A DNA stretch of 64,000 nt from Thunnus maccoyii (taxonomy: Eukaryota > Chordata > Actinopteri > Scombriformes > Scombridae), in NCBI RefSeq assembly GCF_910596095.1, contig NC_056539.1, positions 23,055,001 through 23,119,000 of the forward strand. The letters are read 5' to 3'. The notes beneath the pieces were generated by a model. The model had not been told where the DNA came from. It worked only from the letters and a program-made list of their open reading frames with translations, and ran no database searches. A program made the position numbers and the translations under genes. Shown one piece after another: positions 13,543 through 24,400 of the stretch; the first letter of the stretch is position 1; every line of letters starts with the position of its first letter.

Positions 13543-16500
13543 TACATATTGCTATTATTTTAATTTCTTGCATTTATTATTTATTTATCATTTATTATCT
13601 TAAAATAGAATTATTCCATCAACATATTCCAATGTTTACTGCACACAGTTATATCATTCATCGTGACCCAGCAGCCTGACCCCTGACCTACGTGCTGAGC
13701 TGCTGGATTGACGTCTTGATGCGATGGATTTCCTCGGTTAGCCGGCGATCCAGAGCCCGCTGTGCCACTGCCTCGGTGTGCAGAGCCTTCAGACGGCGGG
13801 GGATTCGCTCAAGCAGGGACTGGTAGCGCTGTCTAGACACACAAACACAAGAGCTGCTGGGAAAAAAACGTTCTCTGCGGTCATTACTGGAAAATAGTTT
13901 CTGAAAATGTCACATTTTTCCCATACTATCTGTCAAAATATGATGCAGAATTAACTTGAGGCGCCAAAAAAGTAATAACAAAGCAGAATTGTGCTTCATT
14001 TGATATCAGTTCTTATTTACATCCATATTTACATTATAGGCTTTTAAGTAGCTTCAAACACATAAGGATTATGAGACTCCTTCAAAAAGTGATAAGGTTT
14101 TGTTATTTTGGCATTGTCCTAATGTGTTGGCTGCTAACCTGAGTTTGGCAAGCAGCTGTCCTCTCTCGGCACATCCCACACTGACCTGCCTGATCAGTTC
14201 ATGGAAAACAATGTTGTAGATGTTCTGCTCAGTCTGCACCAGCTCCAGCAAACCCTCCATCTGTAACCAATTTCATCACATTGTGTTTATAATTTCTACA
14301 GATAGCTGTACTACTATAAGAATCACTTTATAATATCACTGAGCACTTCTGTTTTTAATATACAAACCTATCATCAACATGTTGAGATTATGACGTAAAT
14401 ATTACAAGCAAAAAGAAAAAAACACTACACATTGTGATGTAGATTTTAGATTTTTGCTAAGACATGAGCAGAGACAACTTGACCTGGGGTACATAAAAAC
14501 CTCCCTTCCTTAATCTTACATATTTGATGATGATGTTCAGGATAGTGTGGTTTTTTTTTCAAGTTTTAGGCTATTTACTGAATGAAAAGGTTTGCTGCTA
14601 TGTTTACATGTTCTGTACATGAAAGCAGCACAATACTAGTATCAGCCATACGGACACATAGAAGCTTGTGTACTCTGTTTGTTTGTCTGTCTACCTGTGA
14701 GAGCTCAGTTAGCTCCTGACTCTGCTGATCCACTCCAGCCTTCTCCAGCATGTCGTCCATCATCCTCATCAGCTGAACAACTTCCAGTCTGCCACTGGGC
14801 TTCCTGGACACACAGAACATTAACACAAATTTGTATTACTATACATTTACTGACTTCTCTTTTGCAACATTCATCCCTTACCCTACAAGCACTTTGCCTA
14901 CCCCATGGAATACTACTTCCTACAATTAAGCTGTACTATTGCTAACAAAATCTCCCAGTGAAGACTACTGGACTGGACAGGCTTATCTGTAAATAAGATT
15001 AATTCATATTTTCTACACTCACAGTGAAGGAAAGACACGTATCTTCTGCTCATCATCTTGCAGTTGCACTGTGAAGGCACTGAGAGAGGGAAGGAACATG
15101 AGAGGAACTTTTTTCCAATTCCAATTTGACAATGACAATATAAGGATGCCCGGTTAACATCAATAAAACAGAGCGTGATACATCTGTCAACATAAAGAAG
15201 CTGAACATATTGAAGTGGACTCACTCCTCAAAGAACTCCAGGCTCCGCAGCCCTTTGTTTTTCACAATGTGATATTCTTCTGGAATCAGACTCTCTGAGA
15301 CACTCAAGTTCTGGGAGACAGAGAGGCTGTGACTACATGACACACTGTATACTTGTGCATGCAATAAACTTCAAACTACTATTAAATCATGGTGCATTTA
15401 AGACTGTGGAACTTTCTACTACTGAATACGAAAAACCCAACTACTATGGAAATGTCAGATTTCTCTCTAACTTTTTAAAACACATTTACAAGGTTTCTGT
15501 ATAGCAAAGTTGACTTTTGTGCATTTGGGAGACTAAACGATAACAAACATATGCTACTAAGAGACAAATCTAAATGGGTTGAGTGAGTTTAAGAAGATAA
15601 TAAACTGAAAATGAAAATATAGGGTGTTTTCTCAGGCATTCTATATTTTCGCCATGAAGGTTTAAAAGCTTAGAAACCCAAAACAGTTCAGCTGAGCCGG
15701 TTTACCTGTGTGTCACCGATGCCACACCTGTCAGTCAGAGGTGGGAGGGCTGTTGTCTTCCTCTGGGTCACCATAGCATCACATAGGAATGAAATATCCC
15801 TGTATGAATACCGTCCACACGCAAAAGAGGAAACAAGCACATTTAGTCTCTTTAGATCATCTGCAGAAATCCAAATTTAAGACTTTTGGGACATTTAATG
15901 TTACCTTGATTATGGATTAACTATCAAATAAGGGAAACATGCCTTTTAAACAGTCTACTTTTGACTGGACTGTGAGAACCAGACTGTTTTTTTTCCTCTA
16001 TTAGTGTCAAGGTGAATATGCATGCATGTGTATGTGTGCATGCAATTAATATTTTACAATTTATCAAAACACCACTGACTCTGAATCTTTGTAGAGACTT
16101 CATTATTACAACAATGTTCATGTAGTCTTGTTGGTCTAACTGACCTGCCAGCTCCTGTCAGGGATGTTGGCTGCTCCAGAAAGTATTTGTATTTCTTGCG
16201 TCCGAGTGGGTGATGCCAGACTGCATCTGGCCGTCTGATTCCGCATCCCTTTAAAATACGAATTCAGTTTAGGAACACTAGTGTCAAATTATTTCAGCCA
16301 CACAGAAATAACCCTCTGCAATCAGTTTAAATATAAATGGGTGTTCAAAGGTACCTTGCAGTGCCGATGGTGTGCAGTGTGTCCCAGTGTTTTCCTGTTG
16401 CAGACAGTGGATGTAAGGCTGACCAGCAGTTCATCTGGGATGATCTGGTTGTGAACAAGATGTGGCTGTGTCTTTCTGCTATCCACTGGGACTTGAATAT

Positions 16501-17670
16501 TCAGGTCTGCCACTGAGAAAAGATAGATTCAATTTAAACAAACCAGCAGGTGTATAACTCAAGCTCTGACCTTGTTATGATGAATGATAAGCGTATATAC
16601 AGTATGTGTCTTACAGTTTAATATTCCAAACATATTTTCCTTGCATTATGCACAAGGAGCATTGACATATGACACTTCAGGCTTCCCATATTTGATTGAT
16701 ACTCTGCCACGGATTGTGAGAAAAATCTTTCAAGTGCATCAGATGGAATATTTTTTGTTCCAGCTGGATAGAAAAGTCTTAGAGGAATCTGGAAAGCAGT
16801 AAATTATGTCAAATGACCTGCAAGGTTTTTCAAACCTTGAATAGAGTGACTTGTTTACTAGCTTCTTTCAAGGCTTTATATTCTCTTTAAACTCTTAAAA
16901 AATGCAGTAAAACACAATTACACAATTACATTTTGCATTTTTGAAAACATTTAACATTGAATGAGCTGTTTTGTTTTTAGTAGTTTTTTTTCTTTACTAT
17001 TGTTTTACTTTATTTTCATAATATGGATGTAATTCGGTAAAATCTGGGGGGAAAGTGTGACCTGTATTTATGAGAAGAGCACACAGCCTCCACTTTGTAA
17101 TTAGATAGATGTGATGTAGATTCATGTGACAACAGTAAAAGGACATACAAGACTACATTCTTCACATACAATTAAATTATCGAGGATAAAGACACAATAA
17201 AGCTTTTTTCCATTGTGGTCCTCTTAGGGGGAAAGGGGTAAGATGGCAGATATTCAAGTCAGGCAAAGAGTGGTTAAAACGCATGAAATAACAACACACA
17301 ATAAAACAATTAGACAAAGACAACAAACAGAAGAATTATATAACAAGAAATAAAAACTTATGATTGACTTTTCATCAACCATTTCTTTACCAAGAGTTTA
17401 AAACTCCTCTCAGTCTGCTGTTGCTTCAGAGAACCTGGAGAACAACAGTGTATAAAAATATATTTTTGCGTGCAGAACTCTTGAATCTAAAAGGAATATG
17501 TAAAAAAAAAAAAAAAAAAAAAAAAGAAGAAGAAGATGAATTTATGAGAGGCAGAACGTTTGGCAATTGTTTCTAACGGTGAAATGAAGTGTATCCAGCT
17601 GGTTATTTGTTTGTTAAGCTCAGTTAGCCTCCACCACTGACTGCACAGTGACTTCACCTCTGGTGTCCAT
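5067..17670 (-). CDS. axdnd1: axonemal dynein light chain domain-containing protein 1 (26 coding exons, 997 aa)
   Basis: This is a cilium/flagellum-associated coiled-coil protein; its mammalian homologue (1012 aa) is needed for sperm formation. Coding exons in transcript order: 17670-17658, 16512-16355, 16248-16145, 15799-15706, 15310-15225, 15079-15023, 14803-14695, 14260-14139, 13832-13692, 13496-13392, 12972-12852, 12426-12325, 12224-12058, 11698-11629, 11140-10906, 10286-10070, 9450-9357, 8717-8527, 8271-8181, 8051-7908, 7473-7390, 6991-6953, 6688-6587, 6079-5988, 5417-5278, 5182-5067. Every junction has GT/AG and matching phase. Near the N terminus are [20 protein letters not shown] and TGAGRDISFL, then [10 protein letters not shown]. 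The dynein light chain-like region (about 208-370) contains [19 protein letters not shown]. The middle is helical, followed by acidic repeats and a Lys/Ser/Pro tail ending TKKTKKR. The start is MDTR at 17670, the only ATG whose four codons splice in phase to exon 2. Confidence 0.92.
10530..10745. repeat. dispersed fish repeat with GGGGAC blocks
   Basis: Located in an axdnd1 intron. It contains TTGTGGGGACATAG, then TTGTGGGGACCCG, a GGTTAGGGTTAGAG stretch and a terminal GT run. This combination resembles an abundant interspersed repeat of fish genomes. I recognise the pattern only, without a family name. Confidence 0.45.
11735..11761. repeat. (CA)n microsatellite
   Basis: About 13 CA units in an axdnd1 intron, 37 bases upstream (on the - strand) of the exon at 11698-11629. 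On the transcript it reads as GU repeats just before the acceptor. Confidence 0.9.
13511..13538. repeat. (CA)n microsatellite
   Basis: About 14 CA units just upstream, on the - strand, of the axdnd1 exon at 13496-13392. It contributes a GU-rich tract to that acceptor region. Confidence 0.9.
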
Positions 17671-18427
17671 CGCTGGCTCCGACCTCGATGAACTTGGCGC
17701 TGAACTGGCTCTCATTGACGCAGACATTCCCGGAGATAATACACGAAGGTTTTGCCAGAACAATTATGAAACAAACATAACAAAGTCATGTGGGCTAGAA
17801 GTTAGATTTATCAGCCAAAAAAAGAAAAAAAAGTTGGGGGAAATGTCTCTTCCACTCTCCCCTGAGCTTCAACTTCCTGGTCGCGTTGCCATGGAAACGC
17901 CTCGGGCTTCTCCAGTTCCGTGTACAATAAAGTTTGTTCATTAAATAATTAAACAGGACTGTAATCAGTTCAGAAATGAGCACGACATGCATATTGCAGG
18001 GGGAAAAAAGTACATGTATATGTAATTATAAAATGAATGTCTGTGTAAAATATTTGTAATCATAAATAATAGCCTATATTTTATGCTAATCAAGGAGGGA
18101 CATCAATTATCGTCTTTGTATTGCTGTAACTACCTCCCTTATACATCCCCCAGTTCCTGTGTGGGCGGGTGTGTGTCTCCTGTTGCACGCCATGCACGCT
18201 GTAGTCTTTTTTTTTCTTCTTCTTTTTTTTCCTCCCATCATGTGTGATGGAGGCTCTTGATGGTGCTCCAGCGGGGAAGAGAAGTGTGCGTGAAGTGGCT
18301 CCTGGAGTTGACAACAGATGAGACGCTGCAGGCAGGAGCAGCAGAAGCAAAGAGAGGGAGAGAGAGAGAGATATCAGTATCTGACAAGACCTCAACACAG
18401 CGAGCAGGATGATCTCCTGTCACGATT
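17671..18427. promoter_or_regulatory. shared head-to-head promoter interval of axdnd1 and crb1
   Basis: The start codons of axdnd1 (- strand) and crb1 (+ strand) are 757 bases apart with no gene between them. Both 5' UTRs and both core promoters must lie here unless far-off noncoding first exons exist. The axdnd1 side is the more GC-rich part and holds an X-box. The crb1 side has a GC-rich GTGGGCGGGTG motif near 18163, a T-rich run, and a (GA)n run at about 18353-18371 just before the crb1 ATG. No TATA box is evident. Confidence 0.6.
17885..17898. promoter_or_regulatory. RFX X-box GTTGCCATGGAAAC
   Basis: This is a full-length, near-symmetric X-box matching the consensus GTNRCC(0-3N)RGYAAC type bound by RFX2/RFX3. 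It sits 215 bases upstream of the axdnd1 start codon. RFX factors drive ciliary and flagellar genes, which fits the neighbour. An X-box works in either orientation, so an effect on crb1 is possible too. Confidence 0.75.
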
Positions 18428-18450
18428 ATGGATTTAATTCGGTATCATAG
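18409..18450 (+). other. upstream ORF overlapping the crb1 start codon
   Basis: An ATG at 18409 opens a 13-codon frame ending TAG at 18450. It overlaps the crb1 ATG (18428) in another frame. Ribosomes that use it would terminate past the true start, so it could reduce crb1 translation. It matters only if the 5' UTR extends upstream of 18409. Confidence 0.5.
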
Positions 18451-21400
18451 TTTTGAATTACTTGCCTGCACAATTCTCATCTCATCACTGTTGGTGATAG
18501 ATGGTAAGTGACTGCTCTTCTATCCAGTTTGTAGAGTTTCATGTTTTTCCCCCGCATTGATCAGCTTTCAGTTATTATCAACCATGAATACATAGTTTAT
18601 TGCCATGCTTTATGTCATCATAAATTCCCCTAATTATAATATGCTATCTATTTATGTAGTATTAGGCTCTTCAGGCTTTTTGCATTTGACTCTCTACAAA
18701 ACTGGAGTAATTTGTTTTTGCATCCCACATTCACCATGCAGGATGCTTTCTCTCAAGACTGCAAGTACATCACCAGACTTTTAAAACACTGCTGTTTGAT
18801 TAAAATTTCCATCCAAATGTTTCCCTAAACTGTAAAAATAATTAGAACAGTGTCCAATTTGATACCAGCTTCTGTAATTTAATTTTGAATGTAGTAATTG
18901 GCTTGCATTTTAACCAGTCCATGCTTTGAATTTCAATTACAAGACTGTGAGGTGACATCATTGCCTATCTCTGATTGCCGATCTCTACACATTTTCTAAG
19001 GACAGAAAAGCGCAAGATGACTAAAAGAGATCTAACAGTTGGGGGGCAGTGTAGTGACCCATGAGGGGGATGGAAGGATTTGGGGGTGGTGGGGGTGTGT
19101 GGACAAGTGATGGGACAAAAGGAGGACGCACTATATGTCTTTGAGGCGCTACAAAACACCCAATAACATGTCATGTTATCGCCACTGAGACAAACAGACA
19201 CACATACATGCATCGGTCTGGAGGAGATGTCAGGTGTCCCGCATGTGCCATTTGAGGGCCTCCAGATAGGACCTAACAAAGACCCTCAGAAGCAATTTGC
19301 ATATGAAAAAGCTTTACATGCTGTGGGAGGGGATGTGTGGTCGGCTGGAGCTGGGCTCTGAATCCACTGAACTCTGCCTCAGGGGAATACTGAAAGACCA
19401 GTGGGCTCAGTAAAAAGCAAATCTTACGGCAACATATGATTTCCTCTAAATTACACATATGGATTATAAATAACTTCTTCTTCCATGATGGTTATAAGCT
19501 TGCAAGTCTTATAATATACATGTTCCTCTGATCTGATCTGAATTTAATGGCTGATCCTTGTTGTAATGAGTACTAATATATGCATATGGTCAGAGCATAT
19601 AATAACAAAGATCTCCATCACACCCCCGGGTCCCTCACTCTGTACTTCAGTCATGCTGAGTCTAAGTCTAGACATGTATAAGCTGCTCCTGGAGAACCCT
19701 GCCAGCTGTCTGTGAAACTGATTGACCTCCACCAATGACAGAAGATTGGTGCCTGAGTTGGTGAAGCTGGAGTGTAATTGCGCTCTCCCACGTCTTTAAA
19801 ATCTGCACTCAGCCTGATTGGGCTCTTGATGGCTGATTATTGTGCATGATTGTCATCTGTGAGGAATATTATTCATCTCAACGTGGCTACTTTTGTGCTC
19901 CCCAAAAAGCTTTATAATGATGAATCTTTCCTGCAAGTGTTGCCACATCCATCCAAAATCCATTGGATGATGCAGTCGGATTATCATCCAATAGAAGCAA
20001 CACTTGTTCAGCTGATTTTAAGCCTCCTTCGTGGGGCATCATGCCTCTGTGTCTCCCTTATGCACATTCCTTGGATTACAAGGATCATTGTCTCTGAGCT
20101 CTGGACCCATTTGTTCTGCCTGGGGAACGACAATTTTGAGATGCCTTGCTGGTAGCTATGTGTCTTTGATGTTTTCTTGCATACTGTATGTAAGAGCTGT
20201 AGGGGGCAAGTCTCAAGGTGGACATGATATATGATTTGAGAGTGAAGAGTGAAGAAAACAGCAATGTTTCAACAGAAGGTGGAGTTCCTCAGGAGGTCAC
20301 ATTGAAACTGTTTCTTAACCTCTTAAACCTTATCTGACCAACTGGTGGGTGCAGCTTCATGGCATCATGACGTGCAGAAGCTGTTTAAACCCACTGAACT
20401 TTATTTTAAGTTGTAATGAGGATCCCAGAATTTTCAGAGATATCAAATATATATTACATGCCAAATATATTGTAATATTATGCACAAATAATCTAGAATA
20501 TTTTCATTTCATGTGGTGAAAAAAAAAATATTGTGTTGGTTTGTTGGTGTAAGCATGATAATAATTCAATGCAATGACACTCTATCGTTAATTTAGTGCA
20601 GCATGTACTGTATATGTGATATTGCTATTCAGAGTGGAATTGTTTTCCAAATGAAATAAACTTAAGAGGAAGTGTGAGAGGAAAATCAGAGTTTGAGAGG
20701 ATAAGGAAATTGCTATATTTTTTTAAAAGAATATTCTAAAACATGCAGTTGTTAATTGAGGTTTGACTATAGACCAAATTACCATCCTGCAACTAGATTC
20801 CATTGGCTGAATTGGTGCTTGCATAACTTCATTAAAATTCTACCATTTTCCACATTGTTCTGGACATGATTTAAAAGTTTGAGACAGCTCAGAATCAACC
20901 ACATCAGTTTATGAAGAGTCATAACAAACAAACCAAACTGTGAGATTTTGTCTACTTTTACAAATGAAGTCTGATGTAATTCAACTCTTTTTAAATGTGG
21001 ATCTCTTGGGTTTACAGGCTTACAGAATACATCTAAGAATACTTTTCAGTTTGCATTAATATGACAGATATGGTGCTTTTATATCTCTATGTGTTCCCAC
21101 GCACATTAGGCCATGTGGCAAACTCATTGGATCACCCACAGCTGCTGGTCTTTTCCTCATAGGTTCAAAGGTCAAAAGTCCTTAGCAGCCGGTTCACTTT
21201 ACATTCATGAGCTGTATTCAATTCCATTCTTTGGTTTTGTTACATTTGCAAAAGGAGACATACAAAATTTAGTATTTTTTCTAAATAATTTTGCTGCCAA
21301 GATAATTCTTAAACAAATGAACAATTCAATACAATTGAACAATTAAATAACAATACAAAAGTATGGATTACATGGAAATGTCAGACAAAACCCTCTGTTT

Positions 21401-24400
21401 TTCTAAAAATTTAATATTAACCACAACACACCCTCTAAGGAGACATGAGAGTTCATGAAATGCAGCAACGTTTTTTTTTTTGCAAATATTTCATAGAATG
21501 TAGATCTGGTCCAAGACCTCTGAATCGACCATGTCTCCTATTTGTTCAGCAACTCAAACAGAATAATAAGTAACAACGAAAAATGAAGTGAAAGAAAATG
21601 GCACTTCAGTCTAATTATCAAGCTAATAAAATGTATGATCATACTAGAAGGAGAGCAAAATAAAAGAGTTAGGTTGGCAGTGTAATGTATCTTGACTGAG
21701 GTAATTTAACAATTCTATATATATATTTGTTTATTAGGTATTGGATAGATTATTAAACAGACTCCTGATTCAGTCCATAACACACAATTTCAGAACAATT
21801 GCTATTCATTGTAGTTTCTGGGGAGGATCAAGTGCTGATCCTCTGATTAGTATGTATGGCAAGTGTTGACTGAAATTAAAAGACCTGAATACAGAGTTCT
21901 GGCAGTGTGTCATTAATGTCTGGCTGATTAAAACACAGAATAAAGAAAAAAAAAATGCCTCAAATGACTGACTTCGGTCAGATGCAGTCACCATGGAAAT
22001 AGATTGAATGGTGGAGCCAAACTGTGGAATGGGTTACCATGGAAGCCAGCCATGACGCCTTAAGAGGCCCTTAAATTTAAAGCTCTTGTACTGACAACTG
22101 CTAGACAGAAAGCTTTTATGTAATCAAAGAAAAGATAAAAGAGCTTCATGCCAGACATGATTAAACTAGAATAGCAATAGAGTGCATCGATGTACACAGA
22201 TGCAAATAACTACAGTATGTAGTACATAGGAAAGGCGGTCATTGAAGGGACTGTTTTGAATGTAATCACTTTGTAATCCCTTCTTGCAATAACACCGGGT
22301 TTGTTTGTCTGTACAGCATAAGCACCAAAAACAATGACATACAGTATACATTAATATTAATACTTTGAATTTAATCTGTTCATAGGTGCATCTCCTGACG
22401 GGCTGCCTCCAGATGTGGACCAGTGCACACCAAACCCTTGCCAAAACCAGGCACTATGTCGAATGCGTGGGGATGGCTACTCGTGCTTCTGCGTGCCGGG
22501 CTTCCAGGGTGCTCACTGTCAGATTGATGTGAATGAATGTGTTTCACAGCCCTGCAGGAACGGAGCCACCTGTATGGATAGAGTGGGCACGTATTCCTGT
22601 CTGTGTCCTCCTGGATTCACCGGTGAGTGAGGATGAATCTAGTGTTAAGATGTCCAGGGGATCCATGTTTAAGGGTTTCTCAGATATGTTAAATTACTAG
22701 CGAGAACTATAGTACTTAAATGTGTAAATGTCTCATCTCAGCATAAGAAGACAGAAGAAGAAATAATTTTAACATGAGTAAAAGATTGAATCGTGAGTCA
22801 TTGTTGCTTAGAAGTGCAAAATTTATGTTAACCTCAAACAACATGTCATTTTCTGTGTGCTCTATCCAACCTTTTTTTCATGTCACTCTGTCCCTGTGAG
22901 AGTTCACGAGAATGACATCTAATGTAACAATTATTTCGATCTCTTTTTCCAAAAAAAGGCATTTCATCTTCTTCAATGCACAGTAATATTTTAAACCTCA
23001 CCAAATCTACCTGATTTAAAGGTTCCCTGTGGAGTTTTTAGACTCTAGTAGCGCGATAGCTATTCTCATGCATGCAGGTGATGCGATACACAGTCCTACC
23101 AATCGTTTCACACTATTCCACTGATCCACAGGTGGCTGTAACACAGCAATGCACCAACAAAGGCAGAGAGGAAGAAGATTTAAACTGCAGGATGTAAAGT
23201 AGTTTAAAAAAATCACTTTTTCAAATGTTCTGTAAGAAAGGAAATTGTCATTGTCGAAATCATTTGTTAGATTACAAGGACACATACATTAGTTTTTGTG
23301 AGTAACAGTGAATGTAAACTTTAGCTTGTTTACAGGAAAACTCCACAGGGCACCTTTAATGAAGAGTGAAATAGCTAAACCATCACTGATGAACCAATCT
23401 GAAAGGAGGCGAAATGGAATCAGCGATTCAAATGACTTACTGTATTTGTTTTCCTGCATTCAGACAGCAAAAATGTCATCTTTTAAAGTTTTTTAAGACC
23501 TGATAAACTTTCATTGTCATCCCCACTTTGCATGGATAGATAGATATTTTTTCTTTTTGATAGTGCAGGGATACACTGAGGGAGATATTGAATACACTGT
23601 ACTGTGTTCAGAGTCTACTTTAGAACAGTAAACAACTACAGAGGCTTTGCTGTGACATAAAAGTAAAGTAAATATCCCACACATGATCACAGTGACTCCG
23701 CATAAAAGCTTTATTCATTTTCACCCTCTGCCCTCAGTCTCTGCAGCAGCATCACCGGCCCTTTGACATCTCTACTGCTTTGATGTTCACAGGGGCCACT
23801 TGCGAGATCCAGATTGATGAGTGTCAATCACAGCCGTGTCTCAATGGCGGCAGTTGCCATGACTATGCTGGTGGCTTCAATTGCACCTGCCTGCCCGGTT
23901 TCCAGGGACACCAGTGCAAAATCAACATTGACGAGTGCCAAGAGCAGCCATGCCAAAATGGGGCTCTGTGTATAGATGGAGTGAATGAGTAAGTAGCCGA
24001 GCCCCAGTCACTGAAAAGAAGTTGCTCTTGCCAAGTTCAGAAAAATAGAAATTAGATTTATACATTTCAATTTTACACTTAAGAACACAAGCTGAAGAAA
24101 TACTGTAAATAATTGGAATCATGTGATTTCCGAATCACAACTATCTTTTTGTCTGATTTTCTCAGGTACAGCTGCGACTGCTCTCACACAGCCTTCACTG
24201 GCAGACACTGTGAGACACCGCAGCCGCCGTGCCACTCTGAACCCTGCTTCAACAACGCCATCTGTAAGGACAATCAGGGTAACTACAGCTGTGAATGCTG
24301 GCCAGGTAAATGAAACATTCTGTCACACGGTTAACAGGGATATATGTATGTATTGTTGAGTTACAGTTTCGGAGGAGATTTGAAAGGTAAAGAGAAAGGG

